Under the pieces are notes generated by a model. It worked only from the letters and a program-made list of their open reading frames with translations, did no database searches and was not told the DNA's origin. From Dactylorhiza incarnata (Eukaryota > Streptophyta > Magnoliopsida > Asparagales > Orchidaceae): a stretch of 64,000 nt of DNA. Positions 33,833-44,575 of this stretch are shown here, in pieces. The position numbers were made by a program, and so were the translations under genes. The stretch covers positions 7,688,001 to 7,752,000 of the forward strand of contig JAWHQI010000049.1 of NCBI GenBank assembly GCA_033032865.1, given 5' to 3'. Position 1 is the first letter of the stretch. Each line of letters begins with the position of its first letter.

Positions 33833-35887
33833 ATGACACAAATCAAAGATTATGCTTCCACCAGACTACCAATGTGCAATCTTGAAAAGTTTGCAATTTG
33901 GAAAACAAGAATTAGGATTTATATGAATTCTATTGATGAAGAATTATTTGATGTTATCATGACAGGTCCTCCCAAGTCATTCAAGAAGGACTCAAGTGGA
34001 AAGGACACACAAACACTTGCTCCAAAGGCTGAATGGACAGATGAAGAAAAGAAAGCTCAAGCATGTGATGCCAAGGCTATGAATATCTTAGTCTCAACTC
34101 TCTCAGATGAAATCTTCCAAAAGATTGCTGAATATGAGTCAGCTAAGGAAATATGGGAAGCTCTCAACAAAATGGTAGAAGGGAGTGCTGATGAGAGGAA
34201 GGATAAAAGGGCATTACTTATCTCTCAATATGAAAACTTCCAGAAGAAAGAAAATGAAAGTGTTGCTGACATGTATGCCAGATTCAGCCTCATAATAAAT
34301 GAGCTAAAAACACTTGAGAAGGACATATCTCTCACTGAGATAAATGACAAATTGCTGACTTGCTTCCCTAGCTCTTGGGATTCAAGAATCTGGCCAATTA
34401 TAGACTCAAGAAGTCAAAAAGAAATCTCAACAGATGTCCTGTTGGGTAAATTAAGATCTTATGAAAAGCTGCTGAAAACAAGAGCTGAGAAAGAAGAGAA
34501 AGAAAAGGCTTCTCCACTCTCAAAAGAAAAGAACATTGCTTTGAAGGCTACTGAAGGTGAACTCTCTACAAATGATGAAGAGCTGATTAGTCTACTGGCC
34601 AGAAGGTTCAAGAAGTGGATCAAAATAGAAGGATCCAGGAGGAGAGACTCAAGAACCAGGTGTGACAAAACTCCTAATAAAGAGATTATATGTTACTCTT
34701 GCAGGGAATCTGGACACATTGCACCTGAATGTCCTAAAGAGATCAGCAAAAAGAAAGATCTGAAAAGAACAGATCTAAAGAAGAAGAAGAAGAAGAAGAA
34801 GGAGAAAGGTTTCATTGCTCAATCATGGAGTGATTCAGAAACTGAAGAAAGTACCTCATCTGACAATGATCAGGGAGAGGCCAAGCTAGAGGAAACCTGT
34901 TTGATGGCCACTGAGAAGTCTGAGGATACATCTATGGTAAATATATTTGATATAGATTTTTCTTCCACAGATTTCAAAAACAATTTCAAAGAATTCTGTT
35001 TAGATCTAATCAAATCTGAAAAAGAAATAAAAGAACTAAGAAATGAATTAAACAATCTCAAACAAATGAATACACAATATAAAAACTATGAGCTCAGTCT
35101 GGGACTCTCAGAGGAGGAACTAGATAAAATCTATACAGAAAATCTAACACTAAGAAATGAGCTAGCAAAGGCAAAAGCCTTTGAAGACTCTCTAAATGGG
35201 AGAAGTCAGAAGCTCAAGAATATTTCTGAGAATCTCACTAACAAATTTAGACAACTAAAGTTTAACACTAATGAAGAACCCAAACCTCAATCACCCAGTA
35301 AATCTGTCTGGAAACATCCTATTCACTTCACTAGGGAGAATCATCCAACAGGAGAGAGGTCACATGAAAATCCAGAGACAACCACTGTCTTTAATAAAAA
35401 TAATCCCATTACATATGAAGGAATTCTAGGTAAGTATCCTCAGAAAAGAAATAAACATGCATCGAATTCTTATCAACGTGCGTCGATTTCTAATCGATGC
35501 TTACACCAAAGTGCGTCGATTTCTACCCGACGTAACTTCTCCCATGCTTCGACTAAAAGTGAACGCAGAATGAAGGAAGCATCGACTGCCACTCGACGCA
35601 ACCTTGAGCATACGTCGACTTCATATCGACGCAACCATAAGCCTATGTCGAATTCATATCGACGCAACCAATCTGACAGAAATTTCTCCTCTTCCAAACA
35701 GTCCTCTCAATCCATGTCCTTTTATTATGAACACTATTTCTGCGACATTACCAAAGAAAATTTGTATGATAAGCCAATACCCCTAAAGGAGGAAGGATAT
35801 TCTGAAAAACCTACTTATTCTTTCATTAAATCTTTCACTGTTGGGAGGAAGGGACCCCAGCTCAGCAGGGTCCAAACTAATGTTTAA
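33833..35887 (+). CDS. gag: E gag polyprotein
   Basis: I prefer the ATG at 33833 (MTQIKDYASTRLPMC), because elements of this family start shortly before this conserved segment; an in-frame ATG at 33776 is possible. Residues 1-220 form the UBN2 gag domain (FAIWKTRIRIYM, AKEIWEAL, ADMYARFSLIINEL). A zinc knuckle, CYSCRESGHIAPEC, follows near 34690-34730, then a Lys-rich and an acidic stretch, a coiled coil (KEIKELRNELNNLKQ) and a Ser/Arg repeat linker encoded by TCGA-rich DNA (35458-35668). The frame ends at TAA 35885. Pol opens in the -1 frame immediately after, with no canonical slippery heptamer at the junction. Gag forms the cytoplasmic particle. Confidence 0.85.
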   Translation: MTQIKDYASTRLPMCNLEKFAIWKTRIRIYMNSIDEELFDVIMTGPPKSFKKDSSGKDTQTLAPKAEWTDEEKKAQACDAKAMNILVSTLSDEIFQKIAEYESAKEIWEALNKMVEGSADERKDKRALLISQYENFQKKENESVADMYARFSLIINELKTLEKDISLTEINDKLLTCFPSSWDSRIWPIIDSRSQKEISTDVLLGKLRSYEKLLKTRAEKEEKEKASPLSKEKNIALKATEGELSTNDEELISLLARRFKKWIKIEGSRRRDSRTRCDKTPNKEIICYSCRESGHIAPECPKEISKKKDLKRTDLKKKKKKKKEKGFIAQSWSDSETEESTSSDNDQGEAKLEETCLMATEKSEDTSMVNIFDIDFSSTDFKNNFKEFCLDLIKSEKEIKELRNELNNLKQMNTQYKNYELSLGLSEEELDKIYTENLTLRNELAKAKAFEDSLNGRSQKLKNISENLTNKFRQLKFNTNEEPKPQSPSKSVWKHPIHFTRENHPTGERSHENPETTTVFNKNNPITYEGILGKYPQKRNKHASNSYQRASISNRCLHQSASISTRRNFSHASTKSERRMKEASTATRRNLEHTSTSYRRNHKPMSNSYRRNQSDRNFSSSKQSSQSMSFYYEHYFCDITKENLYDKPIPLKEEGYSEKPTYSFIKSFTVGRKGPQLSRVQTNV
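35458..35668 (+). repeat. E gag linker: peptide and DNA repeat with GTCGA words
   Basis: Within the gag frame, units of roughly 36-39 bp encode repeats of the type ASxSxRRN (STSYRRN, STATRRN, SNSYRRN). At DNA level each unit carries paired TCGA words such as GTCGACTTCATATCGACGC. The same paired words occur in the E LTRs and before the env-like ORF. Confidence 0.8.
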
Positions 35888-35895
35888 AATCTTAT

Positions 35896-38800
35896 GTGCA
35901 GATGTATCACATCTCCAGGCTGGTGTGGTACTTGGACAGTGGATGCTCCATGCACATGACAGGGTACAGAAACCTGTTAACCAATTTTGAGGACAGACAT
36001 GGACCACCAGTGACCTTTGGAGACTCTAGCTGTGGGCAAACCAGGGGCTTTGGAGATTTTAAACAAGGAAAAGTTACCTTCAAGAATGTGGCAGTAGTCA
36101 AAGGACTGAAGCACAATCTGATAAGTATAAGTCAGATATGTGATAATGGTAAGTATGAGGTAAAATTCACCACACTACTTTGCCATATTATTGATGTCAA
36201 GTCTGGTGCCATAGTAGTCAATGGAATTAGAAAAGGGAAAGTATATATAGTGGATTTTAGCTCCTCACACACAGAAGTTTGTTTGTTTAACAATATTATT
36301 GATAAAAGTGAATTATGGCATAGGAGACTGGGTCACATAAACCACAAAACCATTAGTAAACTAGCAATGAATAACCTAGTCAGAGGCCTACCAAAGGGTA
36401 GGTACTCTAAGGATTCCCCATGTAGACCTTGCCAACTAGGAAAACAGACCAAATCATCCTTCAAACCAATTGGTAAGAATGACTCTCCCAGGATTCTCTA
36501 CTTACTGCATATGGATCTCTTTGGTCCCATATCCACTCAGAGCTTAGGTGGAAAATCTTATACACTAGTCATTGTGGATGACTATTCAAGGTTTAGCTGG
36601 GTATTCTTTCTAAGGGCTAAGTATGAAACCCATAAAATTCTATCAAAATTCATAAGACAGATTCAATCTGAGTTCAATACTCATGTTTCAATTATCAGGA
36701 GTGATCATGGGACTGAATTTGAAAATCAGTCAATTAGTAGTTTCTGTGAGGATATAGGTATTAAACAAAGTTTTTCAGCCCCTAGAACTCCTCAACAAAA
36801 TGGAGTTGCTGAAAGGAAGAATAACACTTTAATTGAATCAGGAAGGACCTTACTTGCAGAATCAGGATGACCAAAAATCTTCTGGGCTGAAGCAGTCAAC
36901 ACTGCCAACTATGTTCTGAATAGAAGCCTCATACACAAAACTAGATCAAAGACTCCATATGAGCTTCTGAAAGGAAAAACACCCATTGTTAAATATTTTA
37001 AAATTTTTGGATGTGCTTGCTTTATTCTAAATAATGGGAAAGATCATCTTGCCAAATTTGACAAGAAGTCTGATGATGGAATATTTCTGGGATACTCATC
37101 ATCTAGTAAAGCCTATAGATGCTATAACAAGAGAACTCTTAAAATTGAAGAATCTATGCACATTATATTTGATGAGACTAACATGCTGGTTAAGGGGGAG
37201 GAAACTCCCACCAGTTCTTTTCCACAGGAAAACAGCAGCATAGAAACTCAGCTTGAGCAACTGGTTGTAGAGAACACAGATAATGGAAAAGAAAACCAGC
37301 TAGAGGAATCAAGTGAGGAATCTGAACAAGGACATGAAGAAGATTCAGAAAAGAGCATTCAAAACAAACTTCCACAAGAGAACATGGTTCAGGAAGAATA
37401 GGAGGACAATGATCCCATTGTTAATGAGGAAGAAGAACATCTGACAAGCCCAAGCAGGACAGGGGTCAATTTGAAAGATCATCCACAATCTCAAGTAATT
37501 GGAGACCCCAATACAGGAGTAAGAACAAGACACCAAGTCTCCAATGGGATGATGCTCCAATGCTTCTTATCACAAGTTGAACCAAAGAAGTTTGAGGAAG
37601 CAAATTGTGATCCTCACTGGATTATGGCCATGCAAGAAGAACTAGGCCAATTTGAGAGAAATAAAGTGTGGAACTTAGTTGAAAGACCAAGAAACTACCC
37701 AGTGATTGGTACAAAGTGGGTATACAGAAACAAACTAGATTCCACTGGAGTAATTGTCAGGAACAAGGCAAGACTTGTAGCACAAGGATATAGACAAGAA
37801 GAAGGAATAGATTACAACCAAACCTTTGCTCCAGTAGCCAGATTGGAGGCAATCAGGCTCTTTCTTGCCTATGCAGCTTTCATGAAGATGAAAGTCTATC
37901 AGATGGATGTCAAAAGTGCCTTTTTGAATGGTGACCTTCAAGAAGAGGTATATGTGGAGCAACCACCAGGTTTTGTAAATTCCTCCTCTCCTAACTTTGT
38001 TTATAGACTTAACAAAGCACTTTATGGTCTTAAGCAAGCACCTAGAGCCTGGTATGAAACTCTCTCCAACTTTCTCTTAGAAAATTCTAATGAAAGAGGA
38101 AAAGTAGATAAAACACTTTTTACTAGAACCCATAAAAATCAACTCCTTCTTGTTCAAATCTATGTAGATGACATCATCTTTAGCTCAACTCATCCCAAAC
38201 TTTGTAAAAGATTTGCTAATCTAATGCAATCAAAATTTCAAATGAGTAGCATGGGAGAACTCTCTTATTTCTTAGGGCTACAAGTGAAACAAAGCAGTGA
38301 GGGAATCTTTATCTCACAATCTAAATACACTAAAGAATTAATCAAAAAGTTTGGTATGGAATCAGCCTCCACTATGAAAACACCAATGGCAACTAATGCC
38401 ATTATAGAAAAGGATGACAAAGGAAAATCAGTAGATCAAAAGACATATAGGGCAATCATAGGATCCCTTCTATATCTAACAGCTAGCAGACCTGACATTA
38501 TGTTTGCCACTTGCATATGTGCTAGATTTCAGGTTGAACCAAAAGAATCCCATCTCACCTCTATAAAAAGGATTCTTAGATACCTAAAGGAAACCCCTGA
38601 ATTAGGTCTATGGTACTCAGCAGAAACCAACTTTGAATTAATAGGTTTCTCAGATGCAGATTATGCTGGATGTAGGGTTGATAGAAAAAGTACATCTTGT
38701 ACTTGCCAATTCCTAGGTGACAGATTAATATCATGGTTTAGTAAGAAACAAACCTCAGTCTCAACCTCAACAGCTGAAGCTGAATACATAGCTGCTGGGA

Positions 38801-39108
38801 GCTATTGTTCACAAATCCTGTGGATGCAAAATCAGCTTCTTGACTACAAATTGGAGGTCAATAACTCTAAGATTTATTGTGATAGCTCTAGTGCTATATC
38901 CATAGCATCCAACCCAGTCCTTCATAGTAGAACCAAACATTTAGAGATCAGACATCACTTCCTTAGAGACAATGTAGAAAAAGGTAAGATAACCTTAGAA
39001 TATATTCCTACAGACAGTCAAAGAGCAGACATCTTCACAAAACCCTTGGATGAAACTAAGCATAATCACTTCATCAACACCTTAGGAATGCTTGATGGAA
39101 GCCTGTAA
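35896..39108 (+). pseudogene. pol: E pol: protease, integrase, reverse transcriptase, RNase H
   Basis: Protease opens the frame with WYLDSGCSMHMTG. The integrase zinc motif is HRRLGHINHKT...CRPCQLGK near 36320-36450; its DDE core is D in HMDLFGP, D in RSDHGTEF and E in GVAERKN. Reverse transcriptase carries [13 protein letters not shown] and the catalytic YVDDIIFSS near 38161-38185. RNase H follows with [23 protein letters not shown] and RADIFTKPL. Two in-frame nonsense codons interrupt it: TGA at 36868-36870 just after the integrase core and TAG at 37399-37401 in the acidic linker. Phase is unchanged throughout, and no catalytic residue that I can see is lost. Confidence 0.92.
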
Positions 39109-39586
39109 CCACCATTGTTGGGGAAATCTAAAAGAAGTCGGAAAATCTAAGAAAGTATTTGAAGATACGTCGAATAAATATCGACACACCGTCGAGAAGA
39201 ACTCGACGCCGGCATTGATTGTTTTCAGGCAAAGCTACATCGATCCCTTATCAACGCACCGTCGACTTTATATCGCCGCAAGTCTGTGAACACGTCGACA
39301 AAATGGTAGGCTGACAAACCTCCACAGAGCGTCGACTCCATATCGACGCATACGTCGACATCACTGACCATGCGTCGACAACAATTCATCGTAACGTCGA
39401 CCTCTTGTCAAAATTAGAATCAAATCCTTATTTCCTCTTCTGACGATTGGATTACCTGATATACCTTGATTTTTGTTTCTTTTCTCGACGTTTCACCTTC
39501 TTTAAATAATACCTCTTATTTCATAACATATACTCTCCTCAACCGCCAAAACTTCATCTTCTACCTCTTTCTCTCTCTCTGCGTCA
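39109..39586 (+). promoter_or_regulatory. E spacer with GTCGA cluster and TATA-like box before the env-like ORF
   Basis: From 39167 to 39405 there are more than ten GTCGA/TCGAC words, the same vocabulary as the LTR U3. One more (CTCGACG) lies at 39484, followed by TTTAAATAAT at 39501-39510, 77-86 bp before the env-like ATG. A pyrimidine-rich leader follows. It resembles a duplicated U3 module and could drive a separate transcript; this is inference. Confidence 0.5.
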
Positions 39587-41099
39587 ATGGCACCAACTCC
39601 TGATCAATCGTCCCTCATCAAAGCGATCAACGATGCTCTTGAACAACTAGCAAATGACTTCCAGACTCGACTGAACCACTTCTCCAATGAGTGTGCTGCC
39701 ATGCTCAACACCTGTGCAGCCAAACTGGCAAACCTCTCTGCTTCTCTTCCTGAGCTTAATGCTCTCATTCAAGAACAGCCTCTGTCGCTAGAAGGGTTTA
39801 AATCCTTCATGCAGGATATAAACCAGGGGGAGAGTTGCTCTAGAAACCCCCCTTGTCAGGTTCTCTATCTCTCTTAAAAGCTCAGGGTTAATTTCCTCTC
39901 CAACTCTACATATTATATGTAAAGTATTACACCAACTTCTTTTCTTACAATAGGCTCCAATCTTCTCCAATCACTCTGACTACACCTTCAACAAACACTT
40001 TGGAGAGACCTCATCTTACCATACTGAAGGAGATCATGCTGTGGATTCAGCATTCAGAGCAGATGCCCCACATACCCAGGGGGAGTTTGTTGCAGTACAG
40101 AATATAGAAGTCCAGGGGGAGGAAGAAAAGGGGGAGGAAGAAACATCCTTTTATGATGACCTAAAAGGGCAAGTCTGGATTGAGGCACCCTTGTGTGAGG
40201 AAAAATATCAGCATCATTCTCCTGGTCTCTCTTCCAGCTATATCAAACTCAAGACACCCTTACTTGAGGATATTCCTCCAGAGGACATTTTGCCTGCTGT
40301 TCCATCTCCTACAAAAGTCCCTTCTCCACCTTCACCCTCTAAAGAGAAATCTACATCTCCACCTCTGCCTCTTCCACCACTTCAACCTCCATCTCTACCT
40401 CCTCTACTACCTCTATCTCCACAAAAGCTATCTAAGGAAAAACCAAGAGAACAAATGAAAAGAAGAAGTGAAGCCATCCCTCATTGGCAAAAAATTTCCA
40501 AAGAAGAAAGAAAAGAATATGCAAAGGAAAAGAAATATAGAAAGGCTGTTGAGGAGATAAAGAGGTTTGAAAAAATGCCTAATATCACTCCTAACAGTCC
40601 TGTAAAGGAATACCATGATCCTGACATGGAAAGGAGGCATGAAGAAATAAGAGAAAGAGAGATGTAGGAATATGAAGCAGCTAGGAAAGAAGTAGAAGAT
40701 AAGAGGAATGTCTGGGTTGAAAAGATCAAGAAAGGGATGACTAAAGAACAGATTCTTGCAGAATCTTCCATCAAACTCCCAAAGAAATTGTTTGATGTTG
40801 AAGCTTATCAAAAGAAAAATCCTCAGGCAAGGCTCATCCTAGAAAAAGGACAAATGCACAAGAGGGGTGTAGGGTGTGCAAAATATATTTACATTCCCTA
40901 TAAGAAGCCCAAAAGACCTGCAAGATTAGACATATGGCATGACTCACCCTGGAAAGGGAAAGGAAAGATGTCTGAGATCCCTGAGAAACAGCAATCAGAA
41001 AAGAGAGAATATAGGCCAAAGGTTGACAACAAAGGACCACCTGAGCTCAAGCCTACTCAAAAGAAACCTCAAAACATTACCATTGAGATGATTGATTAA
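39587..41099 (+). pseudogene. E env-position ORF with a predicted 94-bp intron
   Basis: The first exon, from the ATG at 39587 (MAPTPDQSSLIKAIND), runs to CAG at 39859. A predicted intron from GTTCTC (39860) to TTCTTACAATAG (39953) has a good pyrimidine tract. Removing it joins exon 1 to the downstream frame in phase without a stop. The second exon has an acidic part, a Pro/Ser-rich stretch (40290-40440), and a Lys/Glu-rich helical stretch broken by TAG at 40665. It then continues to 41099. Exon 1 is mostly alpha-helical in character. SIRE elements carry an envelope-like ORF here, but I see no transmembrane segment or signal peptide in this one. Confidence 0.6.
39860..39953 (+). other. Predicted intron in the E env-like ORF
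   Basis: It begins CAG|GTTCTC and ends in a pyrimidine-rich tract with ACAATAG|GC. Its 94-bp length is typical of short plant introns. Its removal restores one open frame across a place where the frame otherwise shifts. Confidence 0.5.
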
Positions 41100-41433
41100 A
41101 AGGCAGCAATCATCATCAGCAAGGGCTATTCTCTAAATGACACTCTCCCTAATGCTGACAAAGTCCTGGAGAAATTGCACACAATCATCAGAAATGTCTA
41201 GGAGCATCCAGATAGAGCCAGGGGCTATATTTTTGATGCTATTGAAAACTTATCTAGAAAAATTTATTCTGCCTTTGTCAATTTCATGTACAACAAGAAG
41301 TTTCTAGTTTAAATATTGTGAAAGACAATTTCTTATTCTATTTCTTCTGATTACTTATATAAATGCTTTGCTATGATGATTAAATACTGATACAATTTCT
41401 CTCTAAAAAGGGTTAAGACAAATAGGGGGAGAT
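41100..41433 (+). other. E 3' end of internal region and polypurine tract
   Basis: Decayed or non-coding sequence after the env-like ORF, ending in AATAGGGGGAGA (41421-41432) directly before the LTR. Confidence 0.7.
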
Positions 41434-42755
41434 TGTTGGGGAAATGATTTATCTTAACCCCTAGAATTGAGTAGATTATTAATTCTAAGTATGAAAAGTT
41501 GGGCTAAGTAAATATGCGTCGAATAGTATTCGACGCAACGTCGAAATATAGTCGACGTTTCTCTCAGAATGAGTCGAAGTAACTCTTAGAAGAACTCGAC
41601 ATAATCATAGTCGACGTACCTCTGATTTCTAGTCGATGCATTTGATAAAGTCGACGCATCTTTGTCGACGCACCTTCCTTATTCTCCTCTCGACGTCCAG
41701 CCAGGATGAAATCGACGTTTACGTCGAATAGTAATCGACGCACGTCGATATCTATAAGTATTTCAAAAACACGCCAGATCTCTTTCCTTCTTTCTGTAGA
41801 TCTGATTTATATGGAATGATATTATTCTTTTATAGCCGTTCTGAATCAACCTTTCCTTCTATTTGATTCTTGGCTAATTTGATTAAGACTATTATGGATA
41901 TTATTTGAAATCAGAATGAATTCATTTCCTTCTACTGAAATATTAATTATGGAAACTCTTATCTCTTTCTAATTCTATGTCTGCTAATTTATTATTCTCC
42001 TTTAGCAATATATTTTAAACAGAGCTATAAATAAGAAGGAGGTCGGCAGAGAATGACAAGAAGTGATCCACCGTATACTTTTTAAAAAGAGGAAGAGCTC
42101 CCAAGTGAAGAGTGAGAAAGTTGAGAAAAGAGATAGTGTGCTGCAGCAAAAGAAAAAGCCTTCATCTTCTCCTTCTTCTGAAGCCATTCTGCTGCAAATT
42201 CTGAAAGCTCTCACAAAAGAGAGAAAAGGCTTACAAATCTCCTTCTCACTATAGAAGAGAGATCATATTCACTATACTTGTGCTTCTAATCTTCTTGCTA
42301 GGAAGAAGATTCCTTCTTACATATATTGTCTTCTATTCTTCTACTTGTTCAACTTCTTCTTTTCTTTCTTACTTCATTTTCAAACTGTGTAAACGTGTTT
42401 TTAGAATCTCTCTTCAAAAAATTCAGTTGTAGTGGTTCTAAGAGTCTCCTTATCAAAAGACTCAGTCTGGTTCTAAGAGTCTCCTTATCAAAAGACTCAG
42501 TGCAAGTTAGTGAATTCCTACCAAGGGGGTAGAAGAGTGGACAACCCAAAGTTTGGGGAACCACTATATTTCCTTGTGTTGTGCTGTGATTTTCTACTTG
42601 TTATTTTTCCTCTTTACTTGCTTAATTCTTGTTGGTGTGTAGGAAGTTTAAATCTGTAATTATTACACACATATATATATAATTGCACAAAGTATTTTTA
42701 ATCTCTATTCACCCCCCCTCTAGAGAATTTTAGTGAGGTTAACTGTGCACTTTCA
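41434..42755 (+). repeat. E 3' LTR (1,322 bp)
   Basis: Nearly identical to 32410-33735. The most visible differences are the length of the C run (7 against 13) and a handful of substitutions, including some at TCGA words. Confidence 0.92.
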
Positions 42756-42760
42756 AAATT

Positions 42761-43018
42761 TTAACAAAATTCCCAGAGCTTCCTACTGATATGAAAAGTC
42801 TATATACAAAATTCTATGACAATCCAGCAACTAAATTTCATGGTATGAATTTCTCAAGTTATAAACTTAAATCATACTTTGTGAAGGAAGCATGTCATTT
42901 ACTCAATGATAAATTCTAATAAATTCTCAGAGCTTCCTACAAATATAAAAAGTCTGTGTACAAAATTTCACAACATTTCAGTAAGCTTTGACCCTATAAT
43001 TACTTTGTGAAGGAAACC
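42761..43018. repeat. 155-bp tandem repeat array, right part
   Basis: The array cut by element E resumes here with marks GAAGGAAGCATG at 42882 and GAAGGAAACC at 43009. It then changes abruptly to other sequence. Confidence 0.8.
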
Positions 43019-44575
43019 TTTGCCCTGCTCCTCCTCGATTCCACTCCAATGCTCCTCCTCTGAGATTGAATCCTCCAATCGACTGAGGGGTTCTACTCCT
43101 TGGGAGGTCCTGAAGATGGTAGTAACCTCAGTTGGGGTCGGGGTGGCTTATTTCAAGATTGCCATTAAATCCACCTCTTGGCCGGCCAATAGGCTCCAAA
43201 TTGAGCTCTACATGGCAGTTGGTCGGCCTGGGAATTGCTGGAAATTACTCCCCGAGTTCAGAGAGGGGCTAGGGAAGGAAAATTGAGTGTCATTTTACAC
43301 TCATGCCCCAATTCCTTCATTTTTGTTTCCTTTGATTTGAGGCTTATCCAAAATTAGCCCTAATCACCTTTTTAACCTCAAAATTCCTGGGACCATCTGA
43401 TATTAGGCATTATGGGCTTGCTTTTGTGCCCATGCATTTGGGCCAACCCATGTTGGATTGGGCTTTGAGCTCTATTCACCCAAATAGGTCAAATTGGGGC
43501 AAATGGGTTTAGCTTGACCCAAGCTCAACCTAACCTATGTGGCTGACCCACATTGTTATCTTAGACCCTATGGACCTATTCCAAGAGGAATTAAGTCATG
43601 GTGGGTTCATATAGGGCTTAATTGCACTTAATTGCTTATAGGGGCAATTTGGTGATTTTGCCCTAATCCTCCAAAATTGAATCTACAACTTGGTTCATTT
43701 AGGTCTCATATACTCCCCTTAGGGTTTAGGAAGGGTTGTGCTAGGTAAATTTGGCCAATTGAACCATAAAGGGCATAAATTGTAATTTGGGGCAATTTGG
43801 TAATTTTGCCTAATTTGCCAAAATTAGCTTGTCCCAAGGGTCCAATGTGGACCCATTAGACTCCTTAAGTAATCTTGGATAGTTAGGGGTGATCAATTTG
43901 ATCACATTGAGTCAATTGAAGGTCAATTGAGGAGATTAGTTCATTTAGACCAAATTGGAGCTTTTTGGTAATTGGCCCAATTTCCCAAAATTGGCCCACC
44001 ACAATGGGTCAATGTTGCCTCACCTGTATCTCCTAATGGTTATAGAGGGTTTGGTGTGGTCAATTTGATCACATTGGGCCAATTGAAGGTCAATTGAGTG
44101 GATTAGTTCATTTAGGTCGAACTGGGGCTTTTGGGGCAATTAACCTAATTTCTCAAAATTGGCTTATCCCAAGGGTCCAATGTGGACCCATTAGACTCCT
44201 TAACTAGTCTTGGAGAGCTTGGGCCTGATCAATTCGATCATTTGAATCCTAATTGACCCTTAATAGGGATGGTTGACCTATTTCAAGTTGGAGTTGACTT
44301 TGGTCAAAAAGACCAATTTAGGTTGACCCCAATGAGTCCTTAGTGACCCAAGGGACTCCCTAAGGGTTAGGGATGTCATAGTGGGGTCAAATAGTCATTA
44401 TGAAGCTTAAACCTCAAAATCTAGCTTGGGGTGCTAAAATAGGCTATTTGCACACCAAGGTGATTTTCACCTATTCACCTTAGATCTTAGTGCCATTTTG
44501 GTCTCTTAGAGCAATGTCATGACCTTGTCATGACAAAATGCATCTTAGGGGTCTAGTTGTTCTGGGGATGTTACA
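43019..44575 (-). repeat. G LTR start region with ~170-bp diverged repeats
   Basis: The part 43640-44240 holds diverged repeats with GATCAATTTGATCACATTG, TCAATTGAAGGTCAATTGA and GGTCCAATGTGGACCCATTAG. No coding signal is seen. The right end, read on the minus strand, is TGTAACATCCCC, a Gypsy LTR start. Confidence 0.5.

Larger units (their letters stand above)
32410..42755 (+). mobile_element. Element E: SIRE-like Ty1/Copia element, near complete
   Basis: Both LTRs (32410-33735 and 41434-42755) and a perfect target duplication AAATT (32405-32409 and 42756-42760) are present. The order is primer-binding site, gag, protease, integrase, reverse transcriptase, RNase H, a spacer, an env-position ORF, then a polypurine tract. 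Integrase before reverse transcriptase marks it as Copia; the long gag with linker and the 3' extra ORF place it in the SIRE/Maximus lineage. Only two nonsense codons in pol, one in the env-like ORF and a gag-pol phase change break it. The LTRs are nearly identical, so insertion was fairly recent. Confidence 0.93.
12935..44575 (-). repeat. Element G: probable ~4.7-kb LTR split by B and E
   Basis: On the minus strand a TGTAACATCCCC start lies at 44575 and a GGGTCTTACA end at 12935, next to a primer-binding-like site. After subtracting B and E with their duplications, about 4,680 bp remain. The proposed LTR contains the 43-bp and 155-bp arrays and a partial direct duplication around CAGTGGATTGGG (near 13665 and 30445). 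The assignment is by inference: no second G LTR is in the window, and the sequence right of 44575 also looks element-like (TTTCGGGGACGGAATT on the minus strand), so the boundaries could be of different elements. Confidence 0.4.

Noticed and set aside
35870..35900. Programmed -1 frameshift between E gag and pol
   Set aside because: The overlap between the two frames is only a few bases and contains no canonical X-XXY-YYZ slippery heptamer, so a mutation or other expression mode is more likely.
40180..40811. Overlapping Phe/Leu/Ser-rich frames on both strands suggesting membrane proteins
   Set aside because: They are shadows of the Lys/Glu- and Pro-rich env-like ORF of E; the hydrophobic look comes from reading purine-rich DNA on the other strand or in another frame.
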